Shown one piece after another: positions 50,915 to 60,440 of a stretch of 64,000 bases of DNA. Made by a program: the position numbers and the translations under genes. The notes under the pieces were generated by a model. The model was not told where the DNA came from, did no database searches, and saw only the letters and a list, made by a program, of their open reading frames with translations. Position 1 is the first letter of the stretch. Each line of letters opens with the position of its first letter. The stretch is from Nostoc sp. NIES-4103 (GTDB lineage: Bacteria > Cyanobacteriota > Cyanobacteriia > Cyanobacteriales > Nostocaceae), in NCBI RefSeq assembly GCF_002368335.1, contig NZ_AP018288.1, positions 1,109,247 through 1,173,246 of the forward strand. Reading direction: 5' to 3'.

Positions 50915-52198
50915 TTATTTTTCTGCATTCGTAGTTCCTTTGGCAGCAATTTGTTTGCCTAGGACTTCCACTGCTTTAGCGAATTGGGGATCTGCTAGTG
51001 TAGCGAGTTTATCGCGTTCATTGAGCCATAAGTCCTGTCGCTGAGCATCAGTCAATTCCACCTTGACATCTGGATCAATCCCATGCTTATTAATATCTTT
51101 ATCATTAGGCGTATGGTATTTAGCAATAGTTACCGCTAGTCCTGAACCATCTTCCAAAGGACGTACTGATTGTACTAGTCCCTTGCCAAAGGTTTGAGTA
51201 CCGACGATAGTCGCACGCTTGTTATCCTGCAACGCCCCTGAGAGAATTTCACTAGCACTGGCTGAACCTTTATCCACCAATACTACCAGAGGTTTATTCG
51301 TTAAAGCCCGTCCATTGGCTATTTCCCGTTCTCGCTCACCTAAGCGGTCTATTGTGGAAACAATTGTACCTTTATTCAGCCACATCCGGGCAATTTCCAC
51401 ACTAGAGAACAGTAACCCACCTGGATTACCACGTAGATCTAGAATATATCCAGTTACCTTTTTAGATTCTAAATCTTTAATGGCGCTTTGCATTTCCTTG
51501 CTAGCATTAGCGCTGAACTGGTTGAGGCGAATGTAACCAAGGTTACCCACTGGTGTTTGCTTTTGAGAATACTTCACTGGATGGATTTCAATCCGCGCCC
51601 GTTTGATCTCAAATTGTTTGATTTGTTTGTTACGCCTGATTGTCAGGTTGACTTTTGTTCCGGCTTCACCTCGGATTAGAGATACTGCTTCGTTAGTATC
51701 CATTCCCTTGGTACTTTTGCCGTTAATTTGCAGAATTTCATCTTTTGCCAGGATTCCGGCTTTAAATGCAGGTGTATCTTCAATTGGCGCAATCACAACT
51801 AGCTGCTTGGTTTTTTCATCCAGACTGATTGTGATACCAATACCTGTGAGTTCTCCAGAGGTATCCACTTGCATGTTCTTGAATTCCTCTGGATCCATAA
51901 ACCGGGTATATGGGTCGTTGAGCTTTTTGAGCATTTCCCGGATGGACTTGTAAGCTTCTTGCTGATTACTGTAGGACTTGTTCAAGTACTCTTTACGAAC
52001 AGCCTGCCAATCTACTTGGTTAAAAGTACCATCTACATATTGGCGGTTAACAATTTGCCAAACTTCGTCTACCGTTTCCTTGGGACTTGCTTTAAATAAA
52101 GCTTGGCCTCGTGAGTGAATGCCAAGGCTAGTAACTGCGATCGTGGAGAGTGTTACTGCCGTAGCACCCAAAACAAGCCTATTTTTTGTAATCACCAT
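50915..52198 (-). CDS. Carboxyl-terminal processing protease (S41, PDZ)
   Basis: A 427-residue exported serine protease of the CtpA/Tsp family. Signal/anchor at about 8-30 (LVLGATAVTLSTIAVTSLGI), an N-terminal helical domain, PDZ at about 110-195 (GELTGIGITI), and the S41 catalytic domain at about 210-385. Catalytic Ser in KGSASASE near 305 and Lys in TFGKGLVQ near 330. Cyanobacteria have three paralogues (CtpA matures D1; B and C roles less clear); I cannot decide which this is. The next gene upstream is ispG, over a repeat array. Confidence 0.9.
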   Translation of the reverse strand: MVITKNRLVLGATAVTLSTIAVTSLGIHSRGQALFKASPKETVDEVWQIVNRQYVDGTFNQVDWQAVRKEYLNKSYSNQQEAYKSIREMLKKLNDPYTRFMDPEEFKNMQVDTSGELTGIGITISLDEKTKQLVVIAPIEDTPAFKAGILAKDEILQINGKSTKGMDTNEAVSLIRGEAGTKVNLTIRRNKQIKQFEIKRARIEIHPVKYSQKQTPVGNLGYIRLNQFSANASKEMQSAIKDLESKKVTGYILDLRGNPGGLLFSSVEIARMWLNKGTIVSTIDRLGEREREIANGRALTNKPLVVLVDKGSASASEILSGALQDNKRATIVGTQTFGKGLVQSVRPLEDGSGLAVTIAKYHTPNDKDINKHGIDPDVKVELTDAQRQDLWLNERDKLATLADPQFAKAVEVLGKQIAAKGTTNAEK

Positions 52199-52317
52199 AA
52201 TGACAGCTTTGTCAGAGGGAAAAAATTATAGTCAGTATGCCCAATCTAACACAGGGTACTACTGTAACGGTCGAGCATGTATTTCTAATTTCATTAAAAT
52301 ACTTGACAATCCGGCGA

Positions 52318-52546
52318 ACTGGGTATTGGGGATTGGGGATTGGGGATTGGGGATTGGGGATTGGGTATTGGGGATTGGGGATTGGGGATTGGGGATTGGG
52401 GATTGGGTATTGGGTATTGGGTATTGGGTATTGGGTATTGGGTATTGGGTATTGGGAGAACTCTTTCCCAGTCCCTAGTCCCCAGTCCCCAGTTCCCAGT
52501 CCCCAGTCCCTAGTCCCTAGTCCCCAGTCACCAGTCCCCAGTCCCC
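52318..52546. repeat. Long paired STRR arrays, opposite polarity
   Basis: About nineteen ggggatt/gggtatt heptamers at 52320-52456, directly followed by about twelve ccccagt/ccctagt heptamers at 52466-52546. The two arrays are roughly complementary, so a single transcript could fold into a long imperfect hairpin. Open frames across them are artefacts. It lies between ctp and ispG. Confidence 0.9.
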
Positions 52547-53773
52547 TCATGGTTCTACCCAGCGTCCATCTGCTTTAATTAGGTTGATCAATTCTTCCAC
52601 TCCTTGTGTTTCTGGGACTTTTTTAATTTCTTCTCTACCACGGTACAAAGAAATGTAACCAGGGGTCTTGCCAACATAGCCATAGTCTGCATCAGCCATT
52701 TCTCCAGGGCCATTCACAATACAACCCATGACTGCTATGTCTAACCCAGTCAAATGCTTGGTGGCTTCGCGGACTGTGTGCAGGACTTCTTCTAAATTAA
52801 ACAAAGTGCGTCCACAGGAAGGACAAGCGACATATTCCACCATTGTTTTCCGCAATCCTAAAGCTTGCAGAATGCTGTAACAGACAGGAATTTCGTTTTC
52901 TGGTGGTTCTGTCAGTGACACCCGAATTGTATCTCCAATTCCATCAGCCAGCAATGTGGCAATACCAGCGGTGGATTTAATCCGTCCGTATTCACCATCA
53001 CCGGCTTCTGTTACGCCCAAATGCAGAGGATAATCCATACCCAGTTCATCAAAGCGCTTTGCCAAGAGGCGGTAAGCGGCTACCATTACAGGTACCCGCG
53101 AAGCTTTCATGGAAATGACTATGTTACGGAAATCTAAAGATTCACAAATGCGAATGAATTCTAAAGCAGATTCCACCATTCCTTCTGGAGTGTCGCCGTA
53201 GGTAAACAGCATCCTTTCAGCAAGGGAACCGTGATTTACCCCGATTCGCATCGCTTTACCTTGGTCGCGCAAAGAAACCACAAGAGGTTCTAGGGTTGCG
53301 CGGATTTTTTCACCAATTTCATCAAATTCAGCTTTGGTATATTCTGTTCTATTGGGGTTGGGTTTCTCAAATACATACAACCCCGGATTAATCCGTACTT
53401 TTTCTATGTGCTTGGCTACTTCTAAGGCAATTTTCATACCATTGTGATGCACGTCGGCAACAATTGGCACGTCTTGGTAAGTTTTAATTAATTTTTGTTT
53501 GATTTCTGCCAATGCCACAGCGTGAGCTATGCTTGGCACTGTAACACGGACAATTTCACAGCCAATTTGGTGCAAACGACGAATAGCCGCAACTGAACCA
53601 TCGATATCAAGAGTATCTTCGTTAATCATCGACTGCACCACAACGGGGTAGCCACCGCCAATTGTGACATTTCCCACCTTTACAGGTCTGGTTTTACGCC
53701 GCTTGATAGTTGTATCAAAGGTAGGTTGGCTTGATGTAGTGTCGGATGTTGTGGGGGTTGGCAGAGTTTGCAT
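52547..53773 (-). CDS. ispG: 4-hydroxy-3-methylbut-2-enyl-diphosphate synthase
   Basis: Penultimate enzyme of the MEP isoprenoid pathway (GcpE), reducing MEcPP to HMBPP with ferredoxin. The 408-residue form lacks the long insertion of plant enzymes. The three [4Fe-4S] cysteines are CPSCGR near 318 and MGCIVNGPGE near 355. The barrel begins RRKTRPVKVGNVTIGGGYPVVVQSMI. ispD, another MEP gene, lies 9 kb further right, not in operon. The last codons end at the edge of an STRR array. Confidence 0.95.
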   Translation of the reverse strand: MQTLPTPTTSDTTSSQPTFDTTIKRRKTRPVKVGNVTIGGGYPVVVQSMINEDTLDIDGSVAAIRRLHQIGCEIVRVTVPSIAHAVALAEIKQKLIKTYQDVPIVADVHHNGMKIALEVAKHIEKVRINPGLYVFEKPNPNRTEYTKAEFDEIGEKIRATLEPLVVSLRDQGKAMRIGVNHGSLAERMLFTYGDTPEGMVESALEFIRICESLDFRNIVISMKASRVPVMVAAYRLLAKRFDELGMDYPLHLGVTEAGDGEYGRIKSTAGIATLLADGIGDTIRVSLTEPPENEIPVCYSILQALGLRKTMVEYVACPSCGRTLFNLEEVLHTVREATKHLTGLDIAVMGCIVNGPGEMADADYGYVGKTPGYISLYRGREEIKKVPETQGVEELINLIKADGRWVEP

Positions 53774-53774
53774 A

Positions 53775-54160
53775 ACCTTAGTTTGGTGAATTTGCTGTAG
53801 CTCAATATCAGATGGAAAAGTCTCTGTCTCTCAGATTGCCACAGTACGAGCTTTTGTGGACAACGAGATAGCAAAAAATAAAATAAAGAGTCAAGTGGGG
53901 AAGGATCAGCAAGTAAAAGGGACTGGGGGTTAGGGATTAGGGACTGGGGATCAGGTAAAGAGCGGAAAAATTATAGAATTTGTTCTGAACTCAGTATCTA
54001 ATTCCTAATTTTAGGTATGTTTATTATCTGTTATTGCTAACAATACCGTAAATTTATTTAAAAAGCCGGAAATATTGTAATCATTATCCGCAAATTTTCC
54101 CTTGTATCAAAAATATCACTACAGACAACATATGTATAAATAATACATTTAAGAAGACTT
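53775..54160. other. Intergenic region upstream of ispG
   Basis: About 390 bp between divergent genes, with a short ggggact/agggatt STRR at 53920-53957. Remaining DNA is AT-rich and probably holds both promoters. Confidence 0.5.
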
Positions 54161-56245
54161 ATGCGTAGGGTGTTTAACTTGAGGGAAGTGGTGCAGACTC
54201 AGGTTGGTAGTATTATCAGGTTTGTAATTACAACCTCAGTAGCATTTTCAGCTGCAACATTCTCTAATTGGATAGACTACAAAAGCTATTGGGACGGAAC
54301 TATATACCGTACTCAAACAGTTGATTTTAACATGCTATCTTACACCCTACCTACCAAGTTATCTTATGCCTTACAGCAAAAAGATACTGCTGAGGTACAA
54401 CGTACCCTAAATAGTAATTACGGACTGTTTGGGTTAGTAATGACAGATTGCAAAACTGAAGATAAAGACTGTCCTACTCAGAGGTTTTGGTATTATTCTC
54501 AATCAGACCGAAATTGGAAGCAAAAACTTCAGCTTGAAGATTTACCGAATCATTCTTATGATTTATTGCGAAATCCACCACCTCTATTTGCTGAGGGTAA
54601 ATATGATAGCCCTCGTGCTAATAATCGCATTACAACAGGTAAAAATAATGTTGGGAAAATTGTTGGCAGAGTTTATTATATACGAGGTATTCCGCCGACT
54701 TTTTTAGAAGACTATTGGCGCTGGATGCAAAACCCCTTAAGTACAAGTGGAGCGCATAAGCTTTATACTTTAACCATAACTATATTTCTAGTTGGTGGTT
54801 TTGCTTCTTGGACAGGTTTAGAATTTTTCCTATACAAAAAACGAATTAAAGAAATACAACATCAAAGAACACTGGAGCAAATCCGAAAAGAACACAAAAA
54901 ATTAATCTATCAGTTTAGAGACCAACTCAAAAGAAATCAGGAAGAAAGTACAAAAGCTTCTTTATTAATCTCCGAGTATGAACATAAAATTTACGAATTT
55001 AATAACCATAATCAGCGGTTAAAACAAAAAATTACTCAAATCCAAACTCAAGTAGCAATACAAAGTAATAATCCAATTAACAATGCTCCTGTACAGAAAT
55101 TACTAGAGCAAAAAATCTCTATTTTACAGCAACAATTAACACAATCTAAACAAAGAGAATTAGAAGCTAAAAATCGAGAAGAAAAGATAATATCTCAATT
55201 AAAGAAAGAACAAAAAACTTTACAAGTAAAAAATTTACTGACTCAGCAACTTGAAAATAAAATTGATCAACTTAAAAATCAATTAGCTGTCCAATTCAAT
55301 AGTCAAAGTCATAATGATGAAGCCAGGGGATTACTACAGAAAGAAATATCAAGTTTACAGAAGCAGTTAGACAAGTCCCGCCAGGATACAGCAGACAGTA
55401 ACCAAGCTATAATATCTATATTGGAGCAAAATACAGAGTTACAAGAACGCTGGGAAAAACAGCATTCTATTACCCAAGAACTTGAAAATAAAATTACTGA
55501 GCTTCAGAATGTATTAGTACAGCAAGAAACTGATAAAAAATATAATCATGAAAGAATTAGGTTTCTACAAGAACAGTCAGCAGAATTAGAACAACAGTTA
55601 AAACAATCTGAAAAACAAAAATTAGAAGCTCAAAGTAAAATCAGCCAGCTTAACTCATCAATTGTTGGTTTAAACGAAGAAATGAAAAACCAAATTGATA
55701 GAATTAATATTTTAGAAGACCAATCCTTCTGTCTGGATAAACCAAATGCTTTATTTATACCTTTAGAACCAGATGGACGAGATTTAAGCCTAACTGATTT
55801 ACGAAAGGAATTAGGACTAGAAGAAATTTTTAAATCAGGCGTAGTTACAAGAATTTTTTATAGCGATCGCTACTTATATGAAAGAGGAGGAGGAATTCTT
55901 GCTGATCTTATAATAGGTAACTGGCTGAGATCAACTTCTCATATAAAAATAAAAGTATTGGAACAACCTAATGAGCAGCCTGCTGCTGTACGCAAACAGA
56001 GATTAGAACTATCTTTCTCAAGGCTTAGAAGATTCGGAAGTATCTTTCAAATTGAAGTTCAGCCTTATGAATCTGAAGAGTACTTTAACCATGCAAGATT
56101 ACTAGAAATTAATATGGAGAGTGGTAAAAAATATAAGCTGATTTTTGATCAGGGAATGCAATTTATCAAATTTAATTCAGCTAATAATACATATCGGATA
56201 AAAGAAACAAGTTATGTAACACTAACCACTACTGAATACAACTAA
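54161..56245 (+). CDS. Two-helix membrane protein with long coiled coil
   Basis: A 694-residue protein. Helix 1 at about 17-40 (SIIRFVITTSVAFSAATFSNWI), an extracytoplasmic segment of about 160 residues (45-205) with a Cys pair around DCKTEDKDC, helix 2 at about 206-226 (LYTLTITIFLVGGFASW), then a cytoplasmic coiled coil (about 230-525) rich in Gln, Glu and Lys, and a folded C-terminal domain (about 530-694). The topology resembles a sensory receptor, but no HAMP, kinase or cyclase motif is visible. I recognise no family. Codon use is AT-rich like an accessory gene. Directly downstream are the toxin-antitoxin relics. Confidence 0.7.
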   Translation: MRRVFNLREVVQTQVGSIIRFVITTSVAFSAATFSNWIDYKSYWDGTIYRTQTVDFNMLSYTLPTKLSYALQQKDTAEVQRTLNSNYGLFGLVMTDCKTEDKDCPTQRFWYYSQSDRNWKQKLQLEDLPNHSYDLLRNPPPLFAEGKYDSPRANNRITTGKNNVGKIVGRVYYIRGIPPTFLEDYWRWMQNPLSTSGAHKLYTLTITIFLVGGFASWTGLEFFLYKKRIKEIQHQRTLEQIRKEHKKLIYQFRDQLKRNQEESTKASLLISEYEHKIYEFNNHNQRLKQKITQIQTQVAIQSNNPINNAPVQKLLEQKISILQQQLTQSKQRELEAKNREEKIISQLKKEQKTLQVKNLLTQQLENKIDQLKNQLAVQFNSQSHNDEARGLLQKEISSLQKQLDKSRQDTADSNQAIISILEQNTELQERWEKQHSITQELENKITELQNVLVQQETDKKYNHERIRFLQEQSAELEQQLKQSEKQKLEAQSKISQLNSSIVGLNEEMKNQIDRINILEDQSFCLDKPNALFIPLEPDGRDLSLTDLRKELGLEEIFKSGVVTRIFYSDRYLYERGGGILADLIIGNWLRSTSHIKIKVLEQPNEQPAAVRKQRLELSFSRLRRFGSIFQIEVQPYESEEYFNHARLLEINMESGKKYKLIFDQGMQFIKFNSANNTYRIKETSYVTLTTTEYN

Positions 56246-56275
56246 CTAAAATAAGCTGATCACCAAATAACACCC

Positions 56276-56494
56276 ATGCTAGAAAAAACATCCACATTCC
56301 AAAAAGCTATAGAAGCGGTAGAAGCACTCGACCCAGAATCTCAAGCTATTCTTGTCGATATTATTCAAAAGCGTCCCAAACAACAGCAACGGGATGAATT
56401 ATTAAAAGAAATTGCCTAAGCAGAGAGTGATTATATTCAGGGTAATGTTCGGCGTGGTTCAGTTGCAGACTTAATGGCGGAGTTGGACGAGTGA
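56276..56494 (+). pseudogene. Antitoxin gene with premature stop
   Basis: The frame reads MLEKTSTFQKAIEAVEALDP ... DELLKEIA, stop (TAA at 56417-56419, codon 48), then AESDYIQGNVRRGSVADLMAELDE and the true stop. The stop could have come from a Gln codon by one base change, as related antitoxins read through here. The remaining sequence is of the antitoxin partner of a RelE/YafQ-type toxin. It overlaps the toxin gene start by four bases, a usual TA arrangement. Sequencing error is possible, but the toxin is also broken. Confidence 0.75.
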
Positions 56495-56904
56495 AAAATT
56501 TGGTTTGGAGTCCAACTTTTATTCGAGCTTTTAAGCGTGTACTTAAGAAAAATCCTGAATTACGTTCTCAAATTGAGCAAGTATTACAACAAATAGCTGA
56601 AGATCCATTTCATCCTAGTAGTCTGTCAAGGAAACTTTGCAGGGTAAAGGAACGAACCACAGAGACACAGAGAACACAGAGGAATAGGAAAACAAGAGAA
56701 ATGAAAAAGTTGATTCATCTAGCAAAGTTGGTGTGACAGAGTACTAGTTTACGTAGTCACAAGCTCAAAGGTGATTTATCGAGTAGATACTCATGTTCGA
56801 TTGATTATAGTAATCGTCTTTTATTTAGATTTTTTACAAATCCTGAATCAGGAGAAGAAGAAATTTTGTTGCTAACATTAGGCGCTCATGATGATGTTTA
56901 CTAA
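56491..56904 (+). pseudogene. RelE/ParE-family toxin gene split by MITE
   Basis: Starts GTG 56491: MKNLVWSPTFIRAFKRVLKKNPELRSQIEQVLQQIAEDPFHPS is the front of a RelE/YafQ-like mRNA interferase. After residue 43 an insertion of about 124 bp (56620-56743) breaks the gene. The second half resumes as SLRSHKLKGDLSSRYSCSIDYSNRLLFRF ... EEILLLTLGAHDDVY, typical of the family C-terminus. Rejoining at a ctagt duplication restores one continuous frame. Non-functional. Confidence 0.85.
56620..56743. mobile_element. MITE inserted in the toxin gene
   Basis: About 124 bp with imperfect terminal inverted repeats (left agtctgtcaaggaaactttg, right inverted tactctgtcacaccaacttt) and a 5-bp ctagt target duplication (56615-56619 and 56744-56748). 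It contains accacagagacacagag, a motif shared with repeats at 46331 and 48935. No ORF of its own. Confidence 0.75.
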
Positions 56905-56964
56905 ATCAAGTATTATTTTTAACTAAACCAACCCTAATAATTCAACAATCAGTGCAGATTTTAT

Positions 56965-57999
56965 ATGAACACTCAACTACAAACTCAACTCCCTATCCCG
57001 CAACACTTTAACCCTAATGAAGTCGGCGAAATCTGGCGTGTACCTTATCAACAACGCGCCGCTGAAGCTGAAGCATGGGCGAAACAACACGATATCAAAC
57101 CAGCATCTTTTGATAAAACCCGGATTTGCTTACTTTTAATTGATGTTCAAAACACCTTCTGCATTCCCGAATTTGAATTATTTGTCGGAGGAAAATCGGG
57201 AACTGGCGCAGTAGATGATAATCGGCGATTGTGTGAGTTTATCTATCGTAATTTGCAAGCAATTACGACAATTATACCGACATTAGACACACATAAAGCA
57301 ATGCAAATTTTTCATCCGATTTTTTGGGTGAATGCCGCAGGCGAACATCCCACACCAGCAGCGACTAATATCACTCCATCTGATATAGAACAAGGTATTT
57401 GGAAAGTTAATCCAGCTGTTGCTTATAGTATTACTAATGGCGATTACGAATTATTAGAAAAACACGCTTATTATTACGTCCAAAAACTAACTCAAAATGG
57501 CAAATATCCTCTCACAGTTTGGCCTTATCATTCGATGTTGGGTGGCATTGGTCATGCTTTAGTATCATCGGTAGAGGAAGCAATCTTTTTTCACTGCATT
57601 GCTCGTCAGAGTCAAACGCAATTTGAAATTAAAGGTGAGAATCCCTTAACAGAAAATTATTCAATTTTACGTCCAGAAGTATTGGAAGATTTTGAGCAAC
57701 GTTCACTTGGTCAAAAAAATACACGTTTGATTAAACAACTTTTAGAGTTTGATGCTGTTATTATTGGCGGTCAAGCTAAAAGTCACTGTGTAGCCTGGAC
57801 AATTGAGGATTTATTAACAGAAATTAATCAGGTAGATGCTACCTTGGCTCAAAAAATCTATTTGCTAGAAGATTGCACTTCCCCTGTTGTGGTTTCGGGT
57901 GTTATAGACTACACAGAACAGGCAGATGCAGCATTTACAAGGTTTGCAAAAGCAGGAATGCACATAGTCAAATCTACGGAATTTGCGAATTGGGCATAG
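56965..57999 (+). CDS. Isochorismatase-family cysteine hydrolase
   Basis: A 344-residue cysteine hydrolase (isochorismatase/nicotinamidase fold). Catalytic triad: Asp in LLLIDVQNTF near residue 55, Lys in the middle part (WPYHSMLGGIG region or HAYYYVQKL nearby) and Cys in GGQAKSHCVAWT near 275. It is longer than nicotinamidase (about 210), with extra N-terminal and central segments, and looks like a paralogue seen in many cyanobacteria. The substrate cannot be inferred. Alone on its strand. Confidence 0.85.
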   Translation: MNTQLQTQLPIPQHFNPNEVGEIWRVPYQQRAAEAEAWAKQHDIKPASFDKTRICLLLIDVQNTFCIPEFELFVGGKSGTGAVDDNRRLCEFIYRNLQAITTIIPTLDTHKAMQIFHPIFWVNAAGEHPTPAATNITPSDIEQGIWKVNPAVAYSITNGDYELLEKHAYYYVQKLTQNGKYPLTVWPYHSMLGGIGHALVSSVEEAIFFHCIARQSQTQFEIKGENPLTENYSILRPEVLEDFEQRSLGQKNTRLIKQLLEFDAVIIGGQAKSHCVAWTIEDLLTEINQVDATLAQKIYLLEDCTSPVVVSGVIDYTEQADAAFTRFAKAGMHIVKSTEFANWA

Positions 58000-58064
58000 G
58001 TTAGGAGTTAGGAGTTAGGAGTTTAGAGTTAGGAGTTATTTCTCCCTTATCTCCCTCATCTTGA
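58000..58064. repeat. STRR array (gttagga and ctccctc types)
   Basis: gttagga/gttagag heptamers followed by tctccctcatc, between convergent genes. Confidence 0.85.
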
Positions 58065-58952
58065 CTATTTCAGATAATCTTTTGGATCTTTTGCTACCCA
58101 ACCTAAATCTGAGCTAGCACGCATTTCAAAATGGAGGTGAGGTTGTTTGGAAGTGGGTTGTCCAGTAGTACCAACTGTTCCTACTATGTCTCCTTCATTG
58201 ACTTGCTGACCAACGCTAACTTTGATACTGTCAAGTTGGGCGTAGCGGCTTTGAAGTCCACCAGTGTGGTTAATAATTACCAATTTGCCATAAGTACCTT
58301 GGTCTTTAGCAAATACTACCGTTCCAGGGGCGATCGCTTCTACAGGAGTGCCTACTGGTGCTAATAAATCTACACCGCTATGAAAGAACACTTCTCCAGT
58401 ATTAGGATTAGTCTGCCAGCCATAAGGTAATCCTACAGTTGTAGCTTGTGCTAAGGGATACCCTGTTACAGGTACACTGCTGCTTACTTCTCTACCAGTA
58501 GGCGCAACAGACGCACTAACAGGGCGATTCGGCGATGTACTTCCCGACGGAATAAACACGATTCTAGGGTTTTGTTGACAACCATTCACCTCAAACAGCG
58601 TATCTGCACGGACTTTATACTTTGCCGCCACTTGTCGCCAAGTTTGACCGCTGGGCACTTCCACAACGATGCCATTGTAGGGAGCAATTTGAAGTTCGCT
58701 GCCAACAGTAAGACCGCCATTTCTCAAACCTGGATTCATATCAATAATTGTTGCAGGATTGAGATTGTAGCGCTGAGCTATGCTGTCCAAAGTTTCACCA
58801 CGAGCAACTTTATGACGCTGGAAGCGAGATAGGGCTGGAATTGGGCAACCCGGTACAGCAGCATCAGCACTGTTGAAGTTTGGAAGTATCGATACTAGCC
58901 CAACAGCGCTAACCAAGCTACAGAACAAAAACAGACGATAGGGAAAAACCAT
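58065..58952 (-). CDS. LysM-M23 peptidoglycan peptidase/activator
   Basis: A 295-residue exported protein: signal peptide (MVFPYRLFLFCSLVSAVGLV), two LysM domains (about 43-90 with RHKVARGETLDSIAQRY, and about 92-140 with PSGQTWRQVAAKYKV), Ser/Pro linker, then an M23 domain (about 180-295). Zinc ligands visible: FHSGVDLLAPVGTP (His, Asp) and QPHLHFEMR (His-x-His). The other catalytic-His position in VIINHTGG is also present. M23 enzymes cleave peptide cross-links; LysM binds glycan. It may act in cell division or filament septum formation. Alone. Confidence 0.9.
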   Translation of the reverse strand: MVFPYRLFLFCSLVSAVGLVSILPNFNSADAAVPGCPIPALSRFQRHKVARGETLDSIAQRYNLNPATIIDMNPGLRNGGLTVGSELQIAPYNGIVVEVPSGQTWRQVAAKYKVRADTLFEVNGCQQNPRIVFIPSGSTSPNRPVSASVAPTGREVSSSVPVTGYPLAQATTVGLPYGWQTNPNTGEVFFHSGVDLLAPVGTPVEAIAPGTVVFAKDQGTYGKLVIINHTGGLQSRYAQLDSIKVSVGQQVNEGDIVGTVGTTGQPTSKQPHLHFEMRASSDLGWVAKDPKDYLK

Positions 58953-58984
58953 ATATATACTTCAAGAGAGCGCTAATTTTAAAT

Positions 58985-59135
58985 TTTAGATGGCGAGTCT
59001 AGGGATTGGGGGAGGGGGATGAGGGGGATGAGGGGGATGAGGGGGGTGAGGGAAATTAAGTAATGCCCAATTCCCCATGCCCCATGCTCCATGCCCCATG
59101 CCCAATTCCCCATGCCCCATTCCCAATTCCCAAAA
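58985..59135. repeat. Two STRR arrays
   Basis: gggggatga units (about 59000-59050) then ccccatgc/cccaattc units (about 59065-59130). An open minus frame here is repeat translation. Confidence 0.88.
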
Positions 59136-59227
59136 TCTTTTCTTTTTCTATCTAAATGCATCTGTCCAGTTGCCGTTTGCTTGACTACACTTAGAAATTA
59201 GCAACTGCACTGCTGTCCTTAAACTTG

Positions 59228-60439
59228 ATGATTATGAAATTATCCTTAAAGCAACTGGCTATCTATCTATCTATACTGGCGATTGGTGGCGGTGCAGGTT
59301 TGTTAAGCAGTCGCTATCTATTGCCACAAAATCGCTCGTTTCAACAGCTAAAAAATGTCACAGTGGCTTCGCCTCCAGAATCAGTAGTTCCTAATTCTGT
59401 GAGTGGAATCAATAGCCCTACTGGTGGCGAGAATGTAAATTTTATTGCTACGGCTGTGCAAAAGGTCGGCCCGGCGGTGGTACGAATTAATGCTACCCGC
59501 AAAGTTCCCAATCCTATCTCTGACGCTTTGAAAAATCCTTTCTTCCGCCGATTTTTTGGTGAGGATGAGCAACCAATTCCCCAAGAGAGGATTGAGCGCG
59601 GTACAGGTTCAGGATTTATTTTGAGTGAAAATGGGGAATTACTGACTAATGCACATGTAGTGGCGGATACAGATACAGTACAAGTGACTCTTAAAGATGG
59701 TCGGACTTTTGAGGGGAAGGTGGTGGGAGTTGATGCTATCACAGATGTGGCAGTAGTGAAAATTCCCGAAAATAAATTGCCCACTGTGAAGCTGGGAAAT
59801 TCGCAAAATTTGATCCCTGGACAGTGGGCGATCGCTATTGGTAATCCTTTGGGTTTAGATAATACTGTCACTATCGGTATCATCAGCGCTACAGACCGCA
59901 CCAGCGCTCAAGTTGGTGTTCCAGATAAGCGAGTCAGTTTTATCCAAACCGATGCCGCAATTAACCCAGGTAACTCCGGTGGGCCTTTATTAAATGCTCA
60001 AGGTGAAGTTATTGGTGTTAACACTGCTATCCGTGCCGATGCTCAAGGACTCGGTTTTGCCATTCCTATTGAAACTGCTGCCCGCGTTGCTAATGAACTG
60101 TTTACCAAAGGGCGTGCAGAACATCCTTTTTTGGGGATTGAAATGGCAGATTTGTCTCCCACTAAAAAACAGCAGATCAATCAAGAAAACAAGCTGAACA
60201 TTCAGCAGGACACGGGCGTTGTCATTAAAGGTGTCATGGAAAAATCGCCAGCAACAAAGGCAGGACTGCTTCCTGGAGACGTAATTCAAAAGATTAACAG
60301 TAAACCAGTTAAAACAGCAGCCCAAGTACAAAAGCTGGTAGAGTCCAGTTCAGTTGGCGATATCTTGGTAATCGAAGTCAATCGTAGCGGGAAAATTCAG
60401 ACTTTCAAAGTGCAGTCAGGAGTTTATCCCAGCAAATAG
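59228..60439 (+). CDS. DegP/HtrA-family periplasmic serine protease
   Basis: A 403-residue exported S1C protease (HhoA/HhoB/HtrA type). Signal/anchor is at about 8-32. The catalytic triad is His143 (TNAHVVAD), Asp173 (AITDVAVVKI) and Ser250 (NPGNSGGP). One PDZ domain follows (about 295-395), typical of the single-PDZ cyanobacterial proteins. The ATG at 59228 is chosen over TTG 59225 and a later ATG at 59234. It degrades damaged periplasmic or lumen proteins. I cannot decide between HhoA, HhoB and HtrA. Confidence 0.92.
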   Translation: MIMKLSLKQLAIYLSILAIGGGAGLLSSRYLLPQNRSFQQLKNVTVASPPESVVPNSVSGINSPTGGENVNFIATAVQKVGPAVVRINATRKVPNPISDALKNPFFRRFFGEDEQPIPQERIERGTGSGFILSENGELLTNAHVVADTDTVQVTLKDGRTFEGKVVGVDAITDVAVVKIPENKLPTVKLGNSQNLIPGQWAIAIGNPLGLDNTVTIGIISATDRTSAQVGVPDKRVSFIQTDAAINPGNSGGPLLNAQGEVIGVNTAIRADAQGLGFAIPIETAARVANELFTKGRAEHPFLGIEMADLSPTKKQQINQENKLNIQQDTGVVIKGVMEKSPATKAGLLPGDVIQKINSKPVKTAAQVQKLVESSSVGDILVIEVNRSGKIQTFKVQSGVYPSK

Positions 60440-60440
60440 T

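Noticed and set aside
52237..52578. Long open frames on both strands across 52.2-52.6 kb
   Set aside because: They are translations of heptamer repeats whose unit length leaves every frame open; no start signal or protein-like composition.
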